The notes below the pieces were generated by a model that had not been told where the DNA came from, made no database searches, and saw only the letters and a program-made list of their open reading frames with translations. From contig NC_050100.1 in assembly GCF_902167145.1 (NCBI RefSeq), positions 194,363,439 through 194,427,438 of the forward strand: a DNA stretch of 64,000 bases. Reading direction: 5' to 3'. The DNA comes from Zea mays. Lineage: Eukaryota; Streptophyta; Magnoliopsida; Poales; Poaceae. Positions 32,880-45,303 of the stretch are shown here, one piece after another. Each line of letters begins with the position of its first letter. Position 1 is the stretch's first letter. Position numbers and translations under genes: made by a program.

Positions 32880-33248
32880 ATATGAGTAATCGTAAGCATG
32901 TGGAATCGTCTTAAGTCGTTGCTGACTTAAACCGATTACTTTTGTTAATAGGGCATAGTAGTAATCCCGAGTTAAGTAAGCGCGAGCATGTTGCACCGTC
33001 TTAAGTCGCTGCCGACTTAAGCCGATTACTCCGTTAGCAGGGCATAGTGGTCACCCCGAGTTAAGTAAGCGCGAGCATGTTGCACCGTCTTAAGTCGTTG
33101 CCGACTTAAGCCGATTGCTCCGTTAGCAGGGCATAGTGGTCACCCCGAGTTAAGTAAGCGCGAGCATGTTGCACCGTCTTAAGTCGTTGCCGACTTAAGC
33201 CGATTGCTCCGTTAGCAGGGCATAGTGGTCACCCCGAGTTAAGTAAGA
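32880..33248. repeat. 89-bp tandem repeat, four copies
   Basis: The unit contains CGCGAGCATG at 32981, 33070 and 33159, exactly 89 bp apart, plus a more diverged first unit from about 32889. Each unit has CTTAAGTCG and CGACTTAAG as an inverted pair. It lies between pol and the opposite-strand gene of the Grande-like element. Confidence 0.88.
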
Positions 33249-33361
33249 ATGTAGGTCGATCATGAACAAACTAAGTATTCTTGAAGCCTTCTTTTTTTTA
33301 TTGATGACATATTTCCCATTTTACAGAGTACATTGTCGTCCCGATAGCTTTTGAAATATAG

Positions 33362-36300
33362 CTAGGGATAAAACTTCCTGAGGTGTTCTATATTCCATGA
33401 GTTCCCGATTTCTGTGCCATCCATCTGGGTGAGACGATATGATCCCGGCCGAGTGACTTCTGCTACTATGAATGGTCCTTCCCATAGGGGTGACAACTTG
33501 TGTCGTCCCTCCCCCGTTAGAATTCGGCGGAGGACGAGATCTCCCACTGCAAAGGATCGACGTCGTATGGCCTTATCATGGTAACACCTCAGAGTTTGCT
33601 GGTACCGTGCTGATTGAAATACCGTGTTCAGCCGTTCTTCTTCGAGTACATCAACATCCTCTAGCCTACTAGCCTCGGCTTCTTTTATGCTTTCAAAGAT
33701 CAACCTTGGCGCCCCAAACTTGAGGTCCGCATGTAGTACTGCCTCTGACCCGTAGACCATGAAGAAAGGAGTATTTCCGTGCAAAGCTCGACTGGGTTGA
33801 GTTCTTAGGCTCCAAACGACGTAGGGCAACTCCCTTATCCACTTTCCTGCAAACTTTTCGTTTTTATCGAAGACTTTCTTCCTGAGTGCCTCCAATATCA
33901 TCCCGTTAGCTCGTTCAACCTGCCCGTTGGCTCTTGGGTGTGCCACCGAAGCATACTTGATCTGAATGCTCTTTTGCTCGCAGAAATCGAAGAACTCTGA
34001 ACTTGTGAAGTTGGATCCTATGTCAGTTATGATACTGTTCGGTATTCCGAATCTGAATATTATGTCTTGTATGAATCCCACGGCCTTAGCTGAGGTTAAA
34101 GAAGCAATGGGTTTGAACTCTATCCATTTAGTGAATTTGTCGATTGCTACCAGTACATGAGTGTATCCTCCTTGAGCTTTCTTGAAAGGTCCAATCATAT
34201 CTAGTCCCCATCATGCGAACGGCCAAGTTATTGGTATGGTCTGCAGTTGCTGTGCTGGTAGATGTTGTTGCTTTGACAAGTACTGGCAAGCTTCGCACCT
34301 CTGAACTAACTCGGCTGCATCACTTTTCGCTGTTGGCCAATAGAATCTCGACCTGAAGACCTTCCCAACTAGTGGCTTGGATGCTGCGTGTATTCCACAT
34401 TGCCCAGCATGGACCTCATCTAGAAGTTGCTTCCCCGTAGATGAAAGAATGCATTTCATGAGGACGCCCGATGCGCCCCTTCTGTATAGTGTCTCCCCAA
34501 TGAGTGTGTAGTGAGCTGACTGTCTAGCGATGCGCTCGGCTGCATTTTTGTCATCTGGTTCCTCTTCATTATTTATATATCTGATGATCGGCCTTCTCCA
34601 GTCATCAGAATCTGATTCTGGTTGGTTCACGATATTACATTCTTCTTCCTGGTCCATTGAGATGCTTGGATGTGGTATTTCTTATACAAAGACTCCAGGT
34701 GGGACCTGAGTTCGACTGGATCCTAGCTTGGACAATATATCAGCTGTCGTGTTTCGATCTCTTTCTACATGGTGAAATTCCAGACCTTCGAATTTATCTT
34801 CTAGTTTCCGGACGGCGGTGCAGTACTTTCCCATTGAATCGCTCGAACAGTCCCATTCTTTGTTTATCTGGCTTATGACTACCAAAGAATCTTCGTATAC
34901 CATCAGTCTCTTGATGCCTAGTGATATAGCAATGTTCAGTCCATGAATCAGAGCTTCATATTCGGCTGCGTTGTTGGAGGCTGGGAATAACAACTGGAGG
35001 GCATATTTGAGGTGCTCGCCTCCAGGTGCGGTAAAGAGAATCCCCGCGCCTGCTCCCTGCAGTCTTAACGAGCCATCAAAATACATTCGCCATACTTCTG
35101 CGGTTTCTGGATTATCTGGTACTTGTTGTTCAGTCCATTCTGATACGAAGTCAACCAATGCTTGAGTTTTGATGGCAGTGCGAGGTCGAAATTCGATGTC
35201 ATGAGATCCCAGTTCGCAGGCCCACTTGGCTATTCGGCCAATGGCTTCCTTGTTGTGAAGAATATCCCCTATCGGAAAACCAGTGACTACTATGACTTTG
35301 TGGTCGTCAAAGTAGTGACGCAGCTTGCGGGCAGTTAGAAGTACTGCATATAATAACTTCTGAACTTGAGGATACTTTTTCTTCGAGGGACCCAGAACTT
35401 CACTGATGAAATAAACAGGATGTTGCACTGGGTAGGCATGTCCCTCTTCTGCTCGCTCGACTACCAACGCGGTGCTTACCACGTGAGTTGTGCAAGAGAT
35501 ATACAGCAGCAAATCTTCAGCTGGTTGAGTTGACGGGGCTCGTCGTGGCGGCTTCAGCACTGGTGGTGTCGTCAAGAATTTTTTCAGTGCATCTAGGGCT
35601 TCCTGTGCTTCTAAAGTCCACTGAAACTTATCCACCTTCTTGAGTAGCTTATAAAATGGTAAGCCTTTTTCTCCCAGCCTGGATATGAATCTGCTCAGGG
35701 CTGCCATACATCCGGTAAGTCTCTGAACTTTCTTTTGTGATCGTGGTGCCTCCATTTTCATGATAGCCTCAATCTTATCCGGATTAGCTTCAATTCCCCG
35801 GTGGCTGACAGTAAACCCAAGTAGCTTTCCTGCTGGTACCCCAAAGACACATTTTTCGGGATTAAGCTTCCATCGATATCGTCGTAGACTGTTGAAAACC
35901 AGCTGTAAGTCTTCGATGAAATTTTCCGAGTTCTCCGTTTTGATTACCACATCATCTACATAGGCTTCCACATGCTTGCCCCAGTGATCGGCTAAGCATG
36001 TTTGAATGGCTCTCTGATAAGTCGCTCTAGCGTTTTTGAGGCCGAACGACATGGAGGTATAGCAGAAAGCACCGAACGGAGTGATGAACGCTGTTTTTTC
36101 CTCGTCTTCTTTTGCCAAGCTAATCTGATGATATCCAGAGTAGCAATCCAGGAAAGACAGCACAGAACATCCAGCGGTGCAATCTACCACCTGATCTATC
36201 CTAGGAAGCCCGAAGGGATCCTTTAGACAGTGTTTGTTGAGATCCGTATAGTCGACGCACATGCGCCAATCCACTTTATTCTTTTTGAGTACAAGAACAG

Positions 36301-37577
36301 GGTTGGCTAACCACTCGGGATGTAACACCTCTCTAATAAACCCAGCCGCGACCAAGCGGGCCAGCTCAGCGCGAATGGCCTCTCTCTTGTCGGGCGTGAA
36401 GCGACGTAGTTTTTGCCGAATCGGCCTCGCCTGGGGATAGACCTTCAGTTTTTGCTCGGCGAGTTCTCTCGGGACTCCCGGCATATCCGCAGGTTGCCAT
36501 GCGAATACGTCGCGGTTATCTTGCAGAAACTGGACGAGCGCACCTTCCTATTTGTCATCCAGGCTGGAGCTGATGATGGCAGTCTTGCGTTCATCAGCGA
36601 ACCCAAGGTTGATCCTTTTGGTTTCTTCAGTCGGCCGCATAGAGGTCGCGGCTTGAGCTTCATTTGCAGGTGCTGCAAGGTCTTCCTCAAGGTTAGAGTT
36701 TGCCTGCGTTGAAGAAGTTGCCGACGGTTTGGTGGTGAGGGCTGCCTGGATGGCCACTCGGAAACATTCTGCGGCGCCTTGGAAGTCAGCACGCACAGTT
36801 ATGATTCCTTGCGGCCCTGGCATCTTCAATATCATGTATGTGTAATGCGGAATGGCCATGAATTTTGCCAATCCCGGCCTCCCGATGATGGCGTTGTACC
36901 CGCAGTCGAAGTTCGCCACTTCGAACCTCAGGAACTCGGTTCTGTAGTTCTCCGGAGTTCCGAAGGTGACGGGCATGTAGATGTGGCCCAACGGGTATTC
37001 TCCTTCAGTCGGCACGATGCCGAAGAAAGGAGTGTCTGACTCGTGGAGCTCTTTGAGGTGAACTCCCAAGCCTTGGAGTGTCCGGGGGAAGGTGACGTTG
37101 ATGCTGCTCCCCCCGTCCACTAATACCTTCTTCACCCTGCTCTCTCGGATCACCGGATCGACGAGGAGCGGGTATTTGCCTGGGTGGTCGAAGTTGAGCC
37201 ATTAATCTGCCCGAGTGAAGGTGATCGGGTGCTTCGACCATCGGTACGGAGCGGGAGGACCGGTGGTTGCCACCAATATCTGGCGATCATTGAGCTTTTG
37301 TTGTCTTCTGTTCTCCTGCGATCCGTGTCCGCCGAAGATGACGTTGACTTCTCTGTCAACGCGCGGGAAGGCTCCACCTCCTCCCTCCTCCTGCTGCTGG
37401 GGTTGTCGCGGTTCTCCTGGTCCTCCCCGCGGCGGAGGAGGAGGTAGAGGTTGGAAGGGCCAGCCGTGTCCGACGGAGTGCTTGAAGTCTCTGCAGTTCC
37501 GAAAGGTGTGGCGCATGTCCTTGTGGTATGGGCACTGGGCGTCGAGGATGTCGTTCAGTGTGCGTTCGCCTCCACGA
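33362..37577 (-). pseudogene. Protease-RT-RNase H-integrase part of the Grande-like gag-pol
   Basis: This continues the gag frame from 46587 across the nested insertion. Order: Cys/His-type CPYHKDMRHTFRNC, aspartic protease VLVDGGSSIN, RT (CVDYTDLNKHCLKDPFGLPRID, SFLDCYSGYHQI, YVDD), RNase H (YFDGSLRLQGAGAG, NNAAEYEAL), integrase zinc finger (HAGQCGIHAASKPLVGK... CEACQ), integrase core (KWIEFKPIASLT, NGQVERANGMI) and a C-terminal domain ending EHLRKFYP. RT-RNase H-integrase order defines Ty3/gypsy. Stops occur at 37202-37204, 36548-36550, 34682-34684 and 34211-34213, all in one frame with no frameshift. The element is non-autonomous in its present state. Confidence 0.92.
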
Positions 37578-37582
37578 GGTCC

Positions 37583-38865
37583 TGAGAGCACCTAGAGGGG
37601 GGGGGGGGGTGAATAGGTGATCCTGTAAAAACTTCAAACTTAAGCCACAAAAACTTGTTAAGTGTTAGCACGATTATTTCCAAGTGGCTAAGGTGAAGTC
37701 TCAACAATCAAAACACAGTACCACAAGAGAATCAAGCACAGAGTGACACAGTGGTTTTATCCCGTGGTTCGGCCAAGACCAACGCTTGCCTACTCCACGT
37801 TGTGGCGTCCCAACGGACGAGGGTTGCAATCAACCCCTCTCAAGCGGTCCAAAGACCCACTTGAATACCACGGTGTTTTGTTTTCCTTTCACTATCCCGT
37901 TTGCAAGGAATCTCCACAAATTGGAGTCTCTTGCCCTTACAAGTATATGATCACAAATGAAACACAGAGTAAGGGAGGGAAGCAACACACACAAATCCAC
38001 AGCAAAAGCGCACACACACGGCCAAGAATCGAGCTCACAAGACTATCTCAGAGTTCTCACTTAGAACAGAGCTCGAATCACTTAGAAACACAAACGAATG
38101 CGCAGAGACTTAGTGTGGATGATCAAGAATGCTCAAAGGTTGCTTGTGTATGTCCTCCATGCGCCTAGGGGCTCCTTTTATAGCCCCAAGGCAGCTAGGA
38201 GCCGTTGAGAGCAAATCCGGAAGGCCATCCTTGCCTTCTGTCGTCGGGGGCACCGGACAGTCCGGTGCACACCGGACACTGTCCGGTGCCCGATTTGTTT
38301 CCTTAAACGGCGAAGACGACCGTTGCAGACCGTTGGCAGATCTGGCGCTGTTGGCGCACCGGACATGTCCGGTGCACACCGGACAGTCCGGTGCCGTCTT
38401 CCGACCGTTGGCTCGGCCACGTGTCCCGCGCGGATTGCGCGGCCGACCGTTGGCCCTGGCCGACCGTTGGCTCACCGGACAGTCCGGTGCACACCGGACA
38501 GTCCGGTGAATTTTAGCCGTACGCCGCCGGCCAATTTCCCGAGAGCGGCCAGTTCGAGTCGCGCCAGCCTGGCGCACCGGACACTGTCCGGTGCACACCG
38601 GACAGTCCGGTGCTCCAGACCGAGCTGGATCTTGGCAGCACACAGCCAAGTCCCTTCTCCTTTTCTCTATTCTTCTTCTTTCTGTTTCTAACACTTAGAC
38701 AAATATATTAGTACTTAAAACCAATGTACTAAGGCTTAGAAACATACCTTTACTTCATGATTTTCACCTTGTTCATCCATGTACATAAATTCCCAATTAA
38801 GCACATGTGTTGGCACTCAATCACCAAAATACATAGAAATGGCCCAAGGGCACATTTCCCTTTCA
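37583..38865 (-). repeat. 3' LTR of the young Sirevirus
   Basis: 1283 bp, TG...CA. It carries eight CACCGGAC-N-GTCCGGTG palindromes (about 38251, 38270, 38357, 38377, 38473, 38492, 38575 and 38596) upstream, in minus sense, of a TATA box TATAAAAGG (38174-38182). This layout is known for Sirevirus LTRs. Confidence 0.95.
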
Positions 38866-39661
38866 ATCTCCCCCTTTTTGGTGATTTATGCCAACACAAC
38901 ATAAAGCAACTAGAACAAGAGCAAAATCACTTCAAATAAAAACTCAAATTGGTTTTGATTCAATTTTGGCATATATGGATCATCCTTTGCCACCACTTGG
39001 TTTGTTTTTGCAAATCAAACTCAAATCTCTATCTCTAAGTCAAACACACATGTTGAAGTATAAAGAGAGTCATTCAAAAAGAGATTGATCAAAGATTTCA
39101 AAAACTCCCCCTTTTTCCCATAATCAACACTTCTCCCCACAAGAAGCCAACTTTTGAAAATAGAGACAATAAGAGACAATAAAAGCTTTTGACAAAACAA
39201 AAACTCTATTCTACTATTTTCAAAATCTCTCAAGTGGTAGCTGATCCATTTATCACTTTGGCCTTTATTTTCTCCCCCTTTGGCATCAAGCACCAAAACG
39301 GGATCAATCGTGGCCCGTTAACCCCATTGCCTCACCAAAGTCTTCAATTAAGAGCAAATGGCAATAAGATTTCATGAGATGAACTTGGAATTAGTTACCC
39401 TCTCATCGGAGTGCAGTGGAAGTCTTTCATGGTCCAAGTTCACCTTTTCCCTTTCAATCCTCCTTCGAGACTAAATTATCAAACTCAAGCACAAGGTTAG
39501 TCTCAAAGGGTCAAGTTGTAACACATCTCCCCCTAAACATGTGCATCACTTTGCAACGGACTTGTGAGGTCCAGGGAGTGTTGGTACAACTTGAGCACCA
39601 CAATAAGCAACAAAATGCAGAATGGACCTGATCAAATGCATAAACACATGTATGCTACAAT
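38866..39661 (-). other. Non-coding region between pol and 3' LTR of the young Sirevirus
   Basis: No env-like frame: the longest open frame is about 90 residues without features. Several polypurine tracts of the type GGGGGAGA appear on the minus strand (38866, about 39105, 39130, 39272 and 39528), as reported for Sireviruses. Confidence 0.75.
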
Positions 39662-42600
39662 TCAATCCAAGTTCCGCGAATCTAAGACATTTAGCTCACT
39701 ACGCAACCTGCAAAAGGTCTTCTCATCTAGAGGCTTAGTGAAGATATCGGCTAGCTGGTTCTCGGTGCTAACATGAAACACTTCGATATCTCCCTTTTGC
39801 TGGTGGTCTCTCAAAAAGTGATGCCGGATGTCTATGTGCTTTGTGCGGCTGTGTTCAACAGGATTTTCCGCCATGCGGATAGCACTCTCATTATCACATA
39901 GGAGTGGGACTTTGCTCAGATTGTAGCCAAAGTCCCTGAGGGTTTGCCTCATCCAAAGTAGTTGCGCGCAACACTGTCCTGCGGCAACATACTCGGCCTC
40001 AGCGGTGGATAGGGCAACGGAAGTTTGTTTCTTAGAGTTCCATGACACCAGGGACCTTCCTAAGAATTGGCACGTCCCCGATGTACTCTTCCTATCGACC
40101 TTACATCCAGCATAGTCGGAGTCTGAGTATCCAACTAAGTCAAAGGTAGACCCCTTTGGATACCAGAGCCCGAAGCAAGGCGTAGCAACCAAATATCTAA
40201 GAATTCGCTTCACCGCCACTAAGTGACACTCCTTAGGATCGGATTGAAATCTAGCACACATGCATACGCTAAGCATAATATCCGGTCTACTAGCACATAA
40301 GTAAAGCAAAGAACCTATCATTGACCGGTATGCTTTTTGATCAACGGACTTACCTCCTTTGTTGAGGTCGGTGTGTCCGTCGGTCCCCATCGGAGTCTTT
40401 GCGGGCTTGGCGTCCTTCATCCCAAACCGCTTTAGCAGATCTTGCGTGTACTTCGTTTGGGAGATGAAGGTGCCGTCCTTGAGTTGCTTCACTTGGAACC
40501 CAAGGAAGTAGTTCAACTCGCCCATCATCGACATCTCGAATTTCTGCGTCATCACCCTGCTAAACTCTTCACAAGACTTTTGGTTAGTAGAACCAAATAT
40601 TATGTCATCGACATAAATTTGGCACACAAACAAATCACCATCACATGTCTTTGTAAAAAGAGTTGGATCGGCTTTCCCAACCTTGAAAGCATTAGCAATT
40701 AAAAAGTCTCTAAGGCATTCATACCATGCTCTTGGGGCTTGCTTAAGTCCATAGAGCGCCTTAGAGAGCTTACATACATGGTCGGGGTACCGTTCATCCT
40801 CGAAGCCAGGGGGTTGCTCTACGTACACCTCCTCCTTGATTGGCCCGTTGAGGAAAGCGCTCTTCACATCCATTTGGAACAACCTGAAAGAATGGTGAGC
40901 AGCATATGCTAGCAAGATACGAATTGATTCTAGCCTAGCCACAGGAGCAAAAGTCTCCTCAAAGTCCAAACCTGCGACTTGGGCATAACCTTTTGCCACA
41001 AGTCGAGCTTTGTTCCTTGTCACCACCCCGTGCTCGTCCTGTTTGTTGCGGAACACCCACTTGGTTCCCACGACGTTTTGCTTCGGACGAGGCACCAGTG
41101 TCCAAACTTCATTGCGCTTGAAGTTGTTTAGCTCCTCTTGCATGGCCAACACCCAGTCCGGATCTAGCAAGGCCTCTTCTACCCTGAAAGGCTCAATAGA
41201 AGAGACAAAGGAGTAATGCTCACAAAAATTAACTAATCGAGATCGAGTAGTTACTCCCTTGCTAATGTCACCCAGAATTTGGTCGACGGGATGATCCCTT
41301 TGAATCATCGCTCGAACTTGGGTTGGAGGTGCCGGTTGCGCTTCTTCCTCCATCACATGATCATCTTGTGCTCCCCCTTGATCACACGCCTCCTGTTGAT
41401 GAACATGTTCATCGTCTTGAGTTGGGGGATTCACCATAGTTGAGGAATAAGGTTGATCTTGCTCTTCTTGTTCCTGTGGTCGCACATCACCAATCGCCAT
41501 GGTTCGTATAGCGGCCGTCGGAACATCTTCTTCATCTACATCATCAAGATCAACAACTTGCTCTCTTGGAGAGCCATTAGTCTCATCAAATACAACGTCG
41601 CTAGAGACTTCAACCAAACCCGATGATTTGTTGAAGACTCTATACGCCTTTGTATTTGAGTCATAACCTAACAAAAACCCTTCTACAGCTTTGGGAGCAA
41701 ACTTAGAATTTCTACCCTTCTTTACTAGAATGTAGCATTTACTCCCAAATACACGAAAGTACGATACATTGGGTTTGTTACCGGTTAGTAGCTCATATGA
41801 CGTCTTCTTGAGGAGGCGATGAAGGTAGACCCTGTTGATGGCGTGGCAAGCCGTGTTCACGGCTTCCGTCCAAAAGCACTCGGGGGTCTTGAACTCTCCT
41901 AGCATCGTCCTCGCCATGTCGATGAGCGTCCTGTTCTTCCTCTCTACCACACCATTTTGCTGTGGTGTGTAGGGAGCGGAGAACTCGTGCTTGATCCCTT
42001 CTTCTTCAAGGAACTCCTCCACTTGAAGGTTCTTGAACTCGGACCCGTTGTCGCTCCTTATCTTTTTCACTTTGAGCTCAAACTCATTTTGAGCCCTCCT
42101 GAGGAAGCGCTTGAGGGTCCCTTGGGTTTCAGACTTATCCTGCAAAAAGAACACCCAAGTGAAGCGGGAAAAGTCATCAACAATAACTAGACCATACTTA
42201 CTTCCCCCTATGCTTAGATAGGCGACGGGTCCGAAGAGATCCATATGCAGCAGCTCCAGGGGTCTTGAAGTGGTCATCACATTCTTGCTGTGATGCGCTC
42301 CTCCCACCTGTTTCCCTGCTTGACAAGCTGCACAAGGTCTATCTTTTTCGAAATGAACATTGGTTAGACCTATCACATGTTCTCCCTTTAGAAGCTTGTG
42401 GAGGTTCTTCATCCCCACATGTGCTAAGCGGCGATGCCACAGCCAGCCCATGCAAGTCTTAGCCATTAAGCATGCATCTAGACCGGCCTCTTCTTTTGCA
42501 AAATCAACTAAATAAAGTTTGCCGTCTAATACACCCTTAAAAGCTAGTGAACCATCACTTCTTCTAAAGACAGACACATCTACATTTGTAAATAAACAAT

Positions 42601-42868
42601 TATATCCCATTTGACATAATTGACTGACAGATAGCAAATTATATCCAAGACTCTCCACTAAGAATACATTTGATATAGAATGCTCATTAGAAATTGCAAT
42701 TTTACCTAGCCCTTTTACCTTGCCTTGATTCCCATCACCGAATATGATTGAATCTTGGGAATCCTTATTCTTGACGTAGGAGGTGAACATCTTCTTCTCC
42801 CCCGTCATATGGTTTGTGCATCCGCTATCAATAATCCAGCTTGAACCCCCGGATGCATAAACCTGCAA
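39662..42868 (-). CDS. pol polyprotein of the young Sirevirus (protease, integrase, RT, RNase H)
   Basis: An open frame of 1068 codons counted from a TTG at 42868; there is no ATG at the start, so translation must come from gag by frame change. Domains: aspartic protease DSG (14-16); integrase zinc region with H145, H150, C179 and C182; integrase core D210, D273, E309 (VVERKN); a variable acidic linker (about 440-530); RT from about 600 with [11 protein letters not shown] and YVDD at 752-755; RNase H with [13 protein letters not shown] and [10 protein letters not shown] near the end. Every catalytic residue checked is present and no stop or shift is seen. The frame is offset from gag: it is open back through the gag stop at 42876-42878. 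Confidence 0.95.
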   Translation of the reverse strand: MQVYASGGSSWIIDSGCTNHMTGEKKMFTSYVKNKDSQDSIIFGDGNQGKVKGLGKIAISNEHSISNVFLVESLGYNLLSVSQLCQMGYNCLFTNVDVSVFRRSDGSLAFKGVLDGKLYLVDFAKEEAGLDACLMAKTCMGWLWHRRLAHVGMKNLHKLLKGEHVIGLTNVHFEKDRPCAACQAGKQVGGAHHSKNVMTTSRPLELLHMDLFGPVAYLSIGGSKYGLVIVDDFSRFTWVFFLQDKSETQGTLKRFLRRAQNEFELKVKKIRSDNGSEFKNLQVEEFLEEEGIKHEFSAPYTPQQNGVVERKNRTLIDMARTMLGEFKTPECFWTEAVNTACHAINRVYLHRLLKKTSYELLTGNKPNVSYFRVFGSKCYILVKKGRNSKFAPKAVEGFLLGYDSNTKAYRVFNKSSGLVEVSSDVVFDETNGSPREQVVDLDDVDEEDVPTAAIRTMAIGDVRPQEQEEQDQPYSSTMVNPPTQDDEHVHQQEACDQGGAQDDHVMEEEAQPAPPTQVRAMIQRDHPVDQILGDISKGVTTRSRLVNFCEHYSFVSSIEPFRVEEALLDPDWVLAMQEELNNFKRNEVWTLVPRPKQNVVGTKWVFRNKQDEHGVVTRNKARLVAKGYAQVAGLDFEETFAPVARLESIRILLAYAAHHSFRLFQMDVKSAFLNGPIKEEVYVEQPPGFEDERYPDHVCKLSKALYGLKQAPRAWYECLRDFLIANAFKVGKADPTLFTKTCDGDLFVCQIYVDDIIFGSTNQKSCEEFSRVMTQKFEMSMMGELNYFLGFQVKQLKDGTFISQTKYTQDLLKRFGMKDAKPAKTPMGTDGHTDLNKGGKSVDQKAYRSMIGSLLYLCASRPDIMLSVCMCARFQSDPKECHLVAVKRILRYLVATPCFGLWYPKGSTFDLVGYSDSDYAGCKVDRKSTSGTCQFLGRSLVSWNSKKQTSVALSTAEAEYVAAGQCCAQLLWMRQTLRDFGYNLSKVPLLCDNESAIRMAENPVEHSRTKHIDIRHHFLRDHQQKGDIEVFHVSTENQLADIFTKPLDEKTFCRLRSELNVLDSRNLD

Positions 42869-42875
42869 GGCAAAT

Positions 42876-45254
42876 TTAGGCTTGGGTCTTAGGTACCCAA
42901 CTCATGTTGGGTCCTGCAAGGTTAGTGCAAATATCCTTAGGGACCCAAATGCAAGTTTTGTCTCCCTTGCATTTTGCCCCTAACTTCCTAGCAACTATTT
43001 TCCTATCCTTTCTACAAATAGCAAAGGAAGTGTTTAAAGCACAATAAATTATAGAAGGTTCATTCACTACTTTCCTAGGAGCATGAATAACATTCTTTCT
43101 AGGCACATGAGCAATATTTCTCCTAGGCATATCCCTATCATGCTTATAAGAAGAACTAGAGGCAAACATGGCATGAGAATCATAAACATGTGAATCAAAA
43201 TCATTATAAGCATTTCTAGCATTTCTCCTATCATAATACATAAAAGCATGGTTCTTTTTAGCATTACTAGCCATAGGGGCCTTCCCTTTCTCCTTGACGA
43301 AGATGGGAGCCTTATGGCTTGTTAAGTTCTTGGCCTCTCTCTTGAAGCCAAGTCCATCCTTAATTGAGGGGTGTCTACCAACCGTATAGGCATCCCTTGC
43401 AAATTTTATTTTATCAACTTCATTCTTGCTAGTCTTAAGTTGGGCATTAAGACTAGCCACTTCCTTATTTAATTTGGAAATTAAAACTAGATGTTCACTA
43501 CAGGCATCAACATCGAAATCCTTACACCTAGTGCAAATCTTAACATGTTCTACACAAGAATTAGATTTATTTGCTACTTCTAACTTAGCATTTAAATCAT
43601 TGTTAACACCTTGTAAAGTAGAAATGGTTTCATGACAAGTAGATAGTTCATAAGAAAGCATTTCATTTCTTTTTACTTCTAAAGCATATGATTTTTGTGC
43701 CTCTACAAATTTATCATGTTCATCATACAATAAATCCTCCTGCTTTTCTAAAAGCCTATCCTTTTCATTCAATGCATCAATCAATTCATTGATTTTATCT
43801 ATCTTAGATCTATCTAAGCCCTTGAACAAGCATGAATAATCTATGTCATCATCACTAGACTCACTATCACTAGAAGAAGCATAAGTGGAGTCTTGAGTAC
43901 TCACCTTCTTCTCCCTTGCCATAAGACATGTGAGACGCTCGTTGGGGAAGAGAGCCGATTTGTTGAAGGCAGTGGCGGCGAGTCCTTCGTTGTCGGAGTC
44001 GGAGGAGGAGCAATCCGAGTCCCACTCTTTTCCTAGATGCGCCTCGCCCTTTGCCTTCTTGTATTGCTTCTTCTTTTCTCTTTTGTTCCCCTTTTCCTGG
44101 TCACTTTCATTATCGGGACAGTTAGCGATAAAATGACCAAGCTTACCGCATTTGAAGCATGAGCGCTTCCCTTTGGTCTTGGTCTTGCTTGGCTGCCCCT
44201 TGCGACCATTTAGCGCCGTCTTGAATCTCTTGATGATGAGAGCCATCTCTTCATCGTTGAGTCCGGCCGCCTCAATTTGTGCCACCTTGCTAGGTAGCGT
44301 CTCCTTGCTTCGTGTTGCCTTGAGAGCGAGAGGTTGCGGCTCGTTGATCGGACCATTCAAGGCGTCGTCCACATATCTCGCCTCCTTGATCATCATTCGC
44401 CCGCTAACAAATTTCCCAAGAACTTCTTCGGGCGACATCTTGGTGTACCTGGGATTTTCACGTATATTGTTCACCAAGTGAGGATCAAGAACGGTAAATG
44501 ACCTTAGCATTAGGCGGACGACGTCGTGGTCCGTCCATCGCGTGCTCCCGTAGCTTCTTATCTTGTTGATAAGGGTCTTGAGCCGATTGTATGTTTGCGT
44601 TGGCTCCTCGCCCCTTATCATTGCGAACCGTCCAAGCTCGCCCTCCACCAACTCCATCTTGGTGAGTAAGGTGACGTCGTTCCCCTCATGAGAAATCTTG
44701 AGGGTGTCCCAGATTTGCTTGGCGTTATCCAAGCCGCTCACCTTATGGTATTCATTCCTGCACAAGGAAGCTAGAAGAACAGTAGTAGCTTGTGCATTCT
44801 TATGAATTTGTTCATTAATGAACATGGGACTATCCGAACTATCAAAATGCATTCCACTCTCTACAATCTCCCATATACTAGGATGGAGAGAGAATAGGTG
44901 ACTACGCATTTTGTGGCTCCAAAATCCGTAGTCCTCTCCATCAAAGTGTGGGGGCTTGCCGAGTGGAATGGAGAGCAAATGAGAATGTGAACTTTGCGGA
45001 ATACGAGAGTAATCAAAAGAAAAGTTCGAATTAACCGGTTTTCTTTGTTTGTCGTAGTCGTCGTCCTTTTGGGAAGAAGAGGACTCATCGCTGTCGTAGT
45101 AGACGATCTCCTTGATGCGTCTTGTCTTCTTCTTCTTTCCTTCCTTCCGTCTTTGGCCCGAGCCGGAGTGGGTAGGCTTATCGTCCTTCGGCTCGTTGAC
45201 GAAGGATTCCTTCTCTTTGTCGTTGATCACTATACCCTTCCCCTTAGGATCCAT
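42876..45254 (-). CDS. gag of the young Sirevirus
   Basis: 792 residues from [10 protein letters not shown]. The copia-type gag core lies at about 100-290 ([38 protein letters not shown]). The CCHC knuckle has C366, C369, H374 and C379. After it come a Lys-rich stretch, [14 protein letters not shown], and a long coiled-coil region (about 470-620) typical of Sirevirus gag. It forms virus-like particles and binds the RNA in this family. The frame is complete. The ATG lies about 35 bp inside the PBS. Confidence 0.95.
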   Translation of the reverse strand: MDPKGKGIVINDKEKESFVNEPKDDKPTHSGSGQRRKEGKKKKTRRIKEIVYYDSDESSSSQKDDDYDKQRKPVNSNFSFDYSRIPQSSHSHLLSIPLGKPPHFDGEDYGFWSHKMRSHLFSLHPSIWEIVESGMHFDSSDSPMFINEQIHKNAQATTVLLASLCRNEYHKVSGLDNAKQIWDTLKISHEGNDVTLLTKMELVEGELGRFAMIRGEEPTQTYNRLKTLINKIRSYGSTRWTDHDVVRLMLRSFTVLDPHLVNNIRENPRYTKMSPEEVLGKFVSGRMMIKEARYVDDALNGPINEPQPLALKATRSKETLPSKVAQIEAAGLNDEEMALIIKRFKTALNGRKGQPSKTKTKGKRSCFKCGKLGHFIANCPDNESDQEKGNKREKKKQYKKAKGEAHLGKEWDSDCSSSDSDNEGLAATAFNKSALFPNERLTCLMAREKKVSTQDSTYASSSDSESSDDDIDYSCLFKGLDRSKIDKINELIDALNEKDRLLEKQEDLLYDEHDKFVEAQKSYALEVKRNEMLSYELSTCHETISTLQGVNNDLNAKLEVANKSNSCVEHVKICTRCKDFDVDACSEHLVLISKLNKEVASLNAQLKTSKNEVDKIKFARDAYTVGRHPSIKDGLGFKREAKNLTSHKAPIFVKEKGKAPMASNAKKNHAFMYYDRRNARNAYNDFDSHVYDSHAMFASSSSYKHDRDMPRRNIAHVPRKNVIHAPRKVVNEPSIIYCALNTSFAICRKDRKIVARKLGAKCKGDKTCIWVPKDICTNLAGPNMSWVPKTQA

Positions 45255-45303
45255 CTCTTCGGGCGGTTAGTCCCTTTGTGAAGAGAACGGCTCTGATACC
45301 AAT

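Noticed and set aside
32880..33248. A CRISPR-like array
   Set aside because: Repeats are contiguous 89-bp tandem units without unique spacers, in a plant retrotransposon.
37743..38694. Open frames within the Sirevirus LTRs, with repeats such as HRTVRC and APDSPV
   Set aside because: They are translations of the CACCGGACAGTCCGGTG palindromes, identical in both LTRs, not genes.
39021..39296. Possible env-like ORF of the young Sirevirus
   Set aside because: 91 residues with no signal peptide, membrane anchor or coiled coil, and no longer frame nearby.
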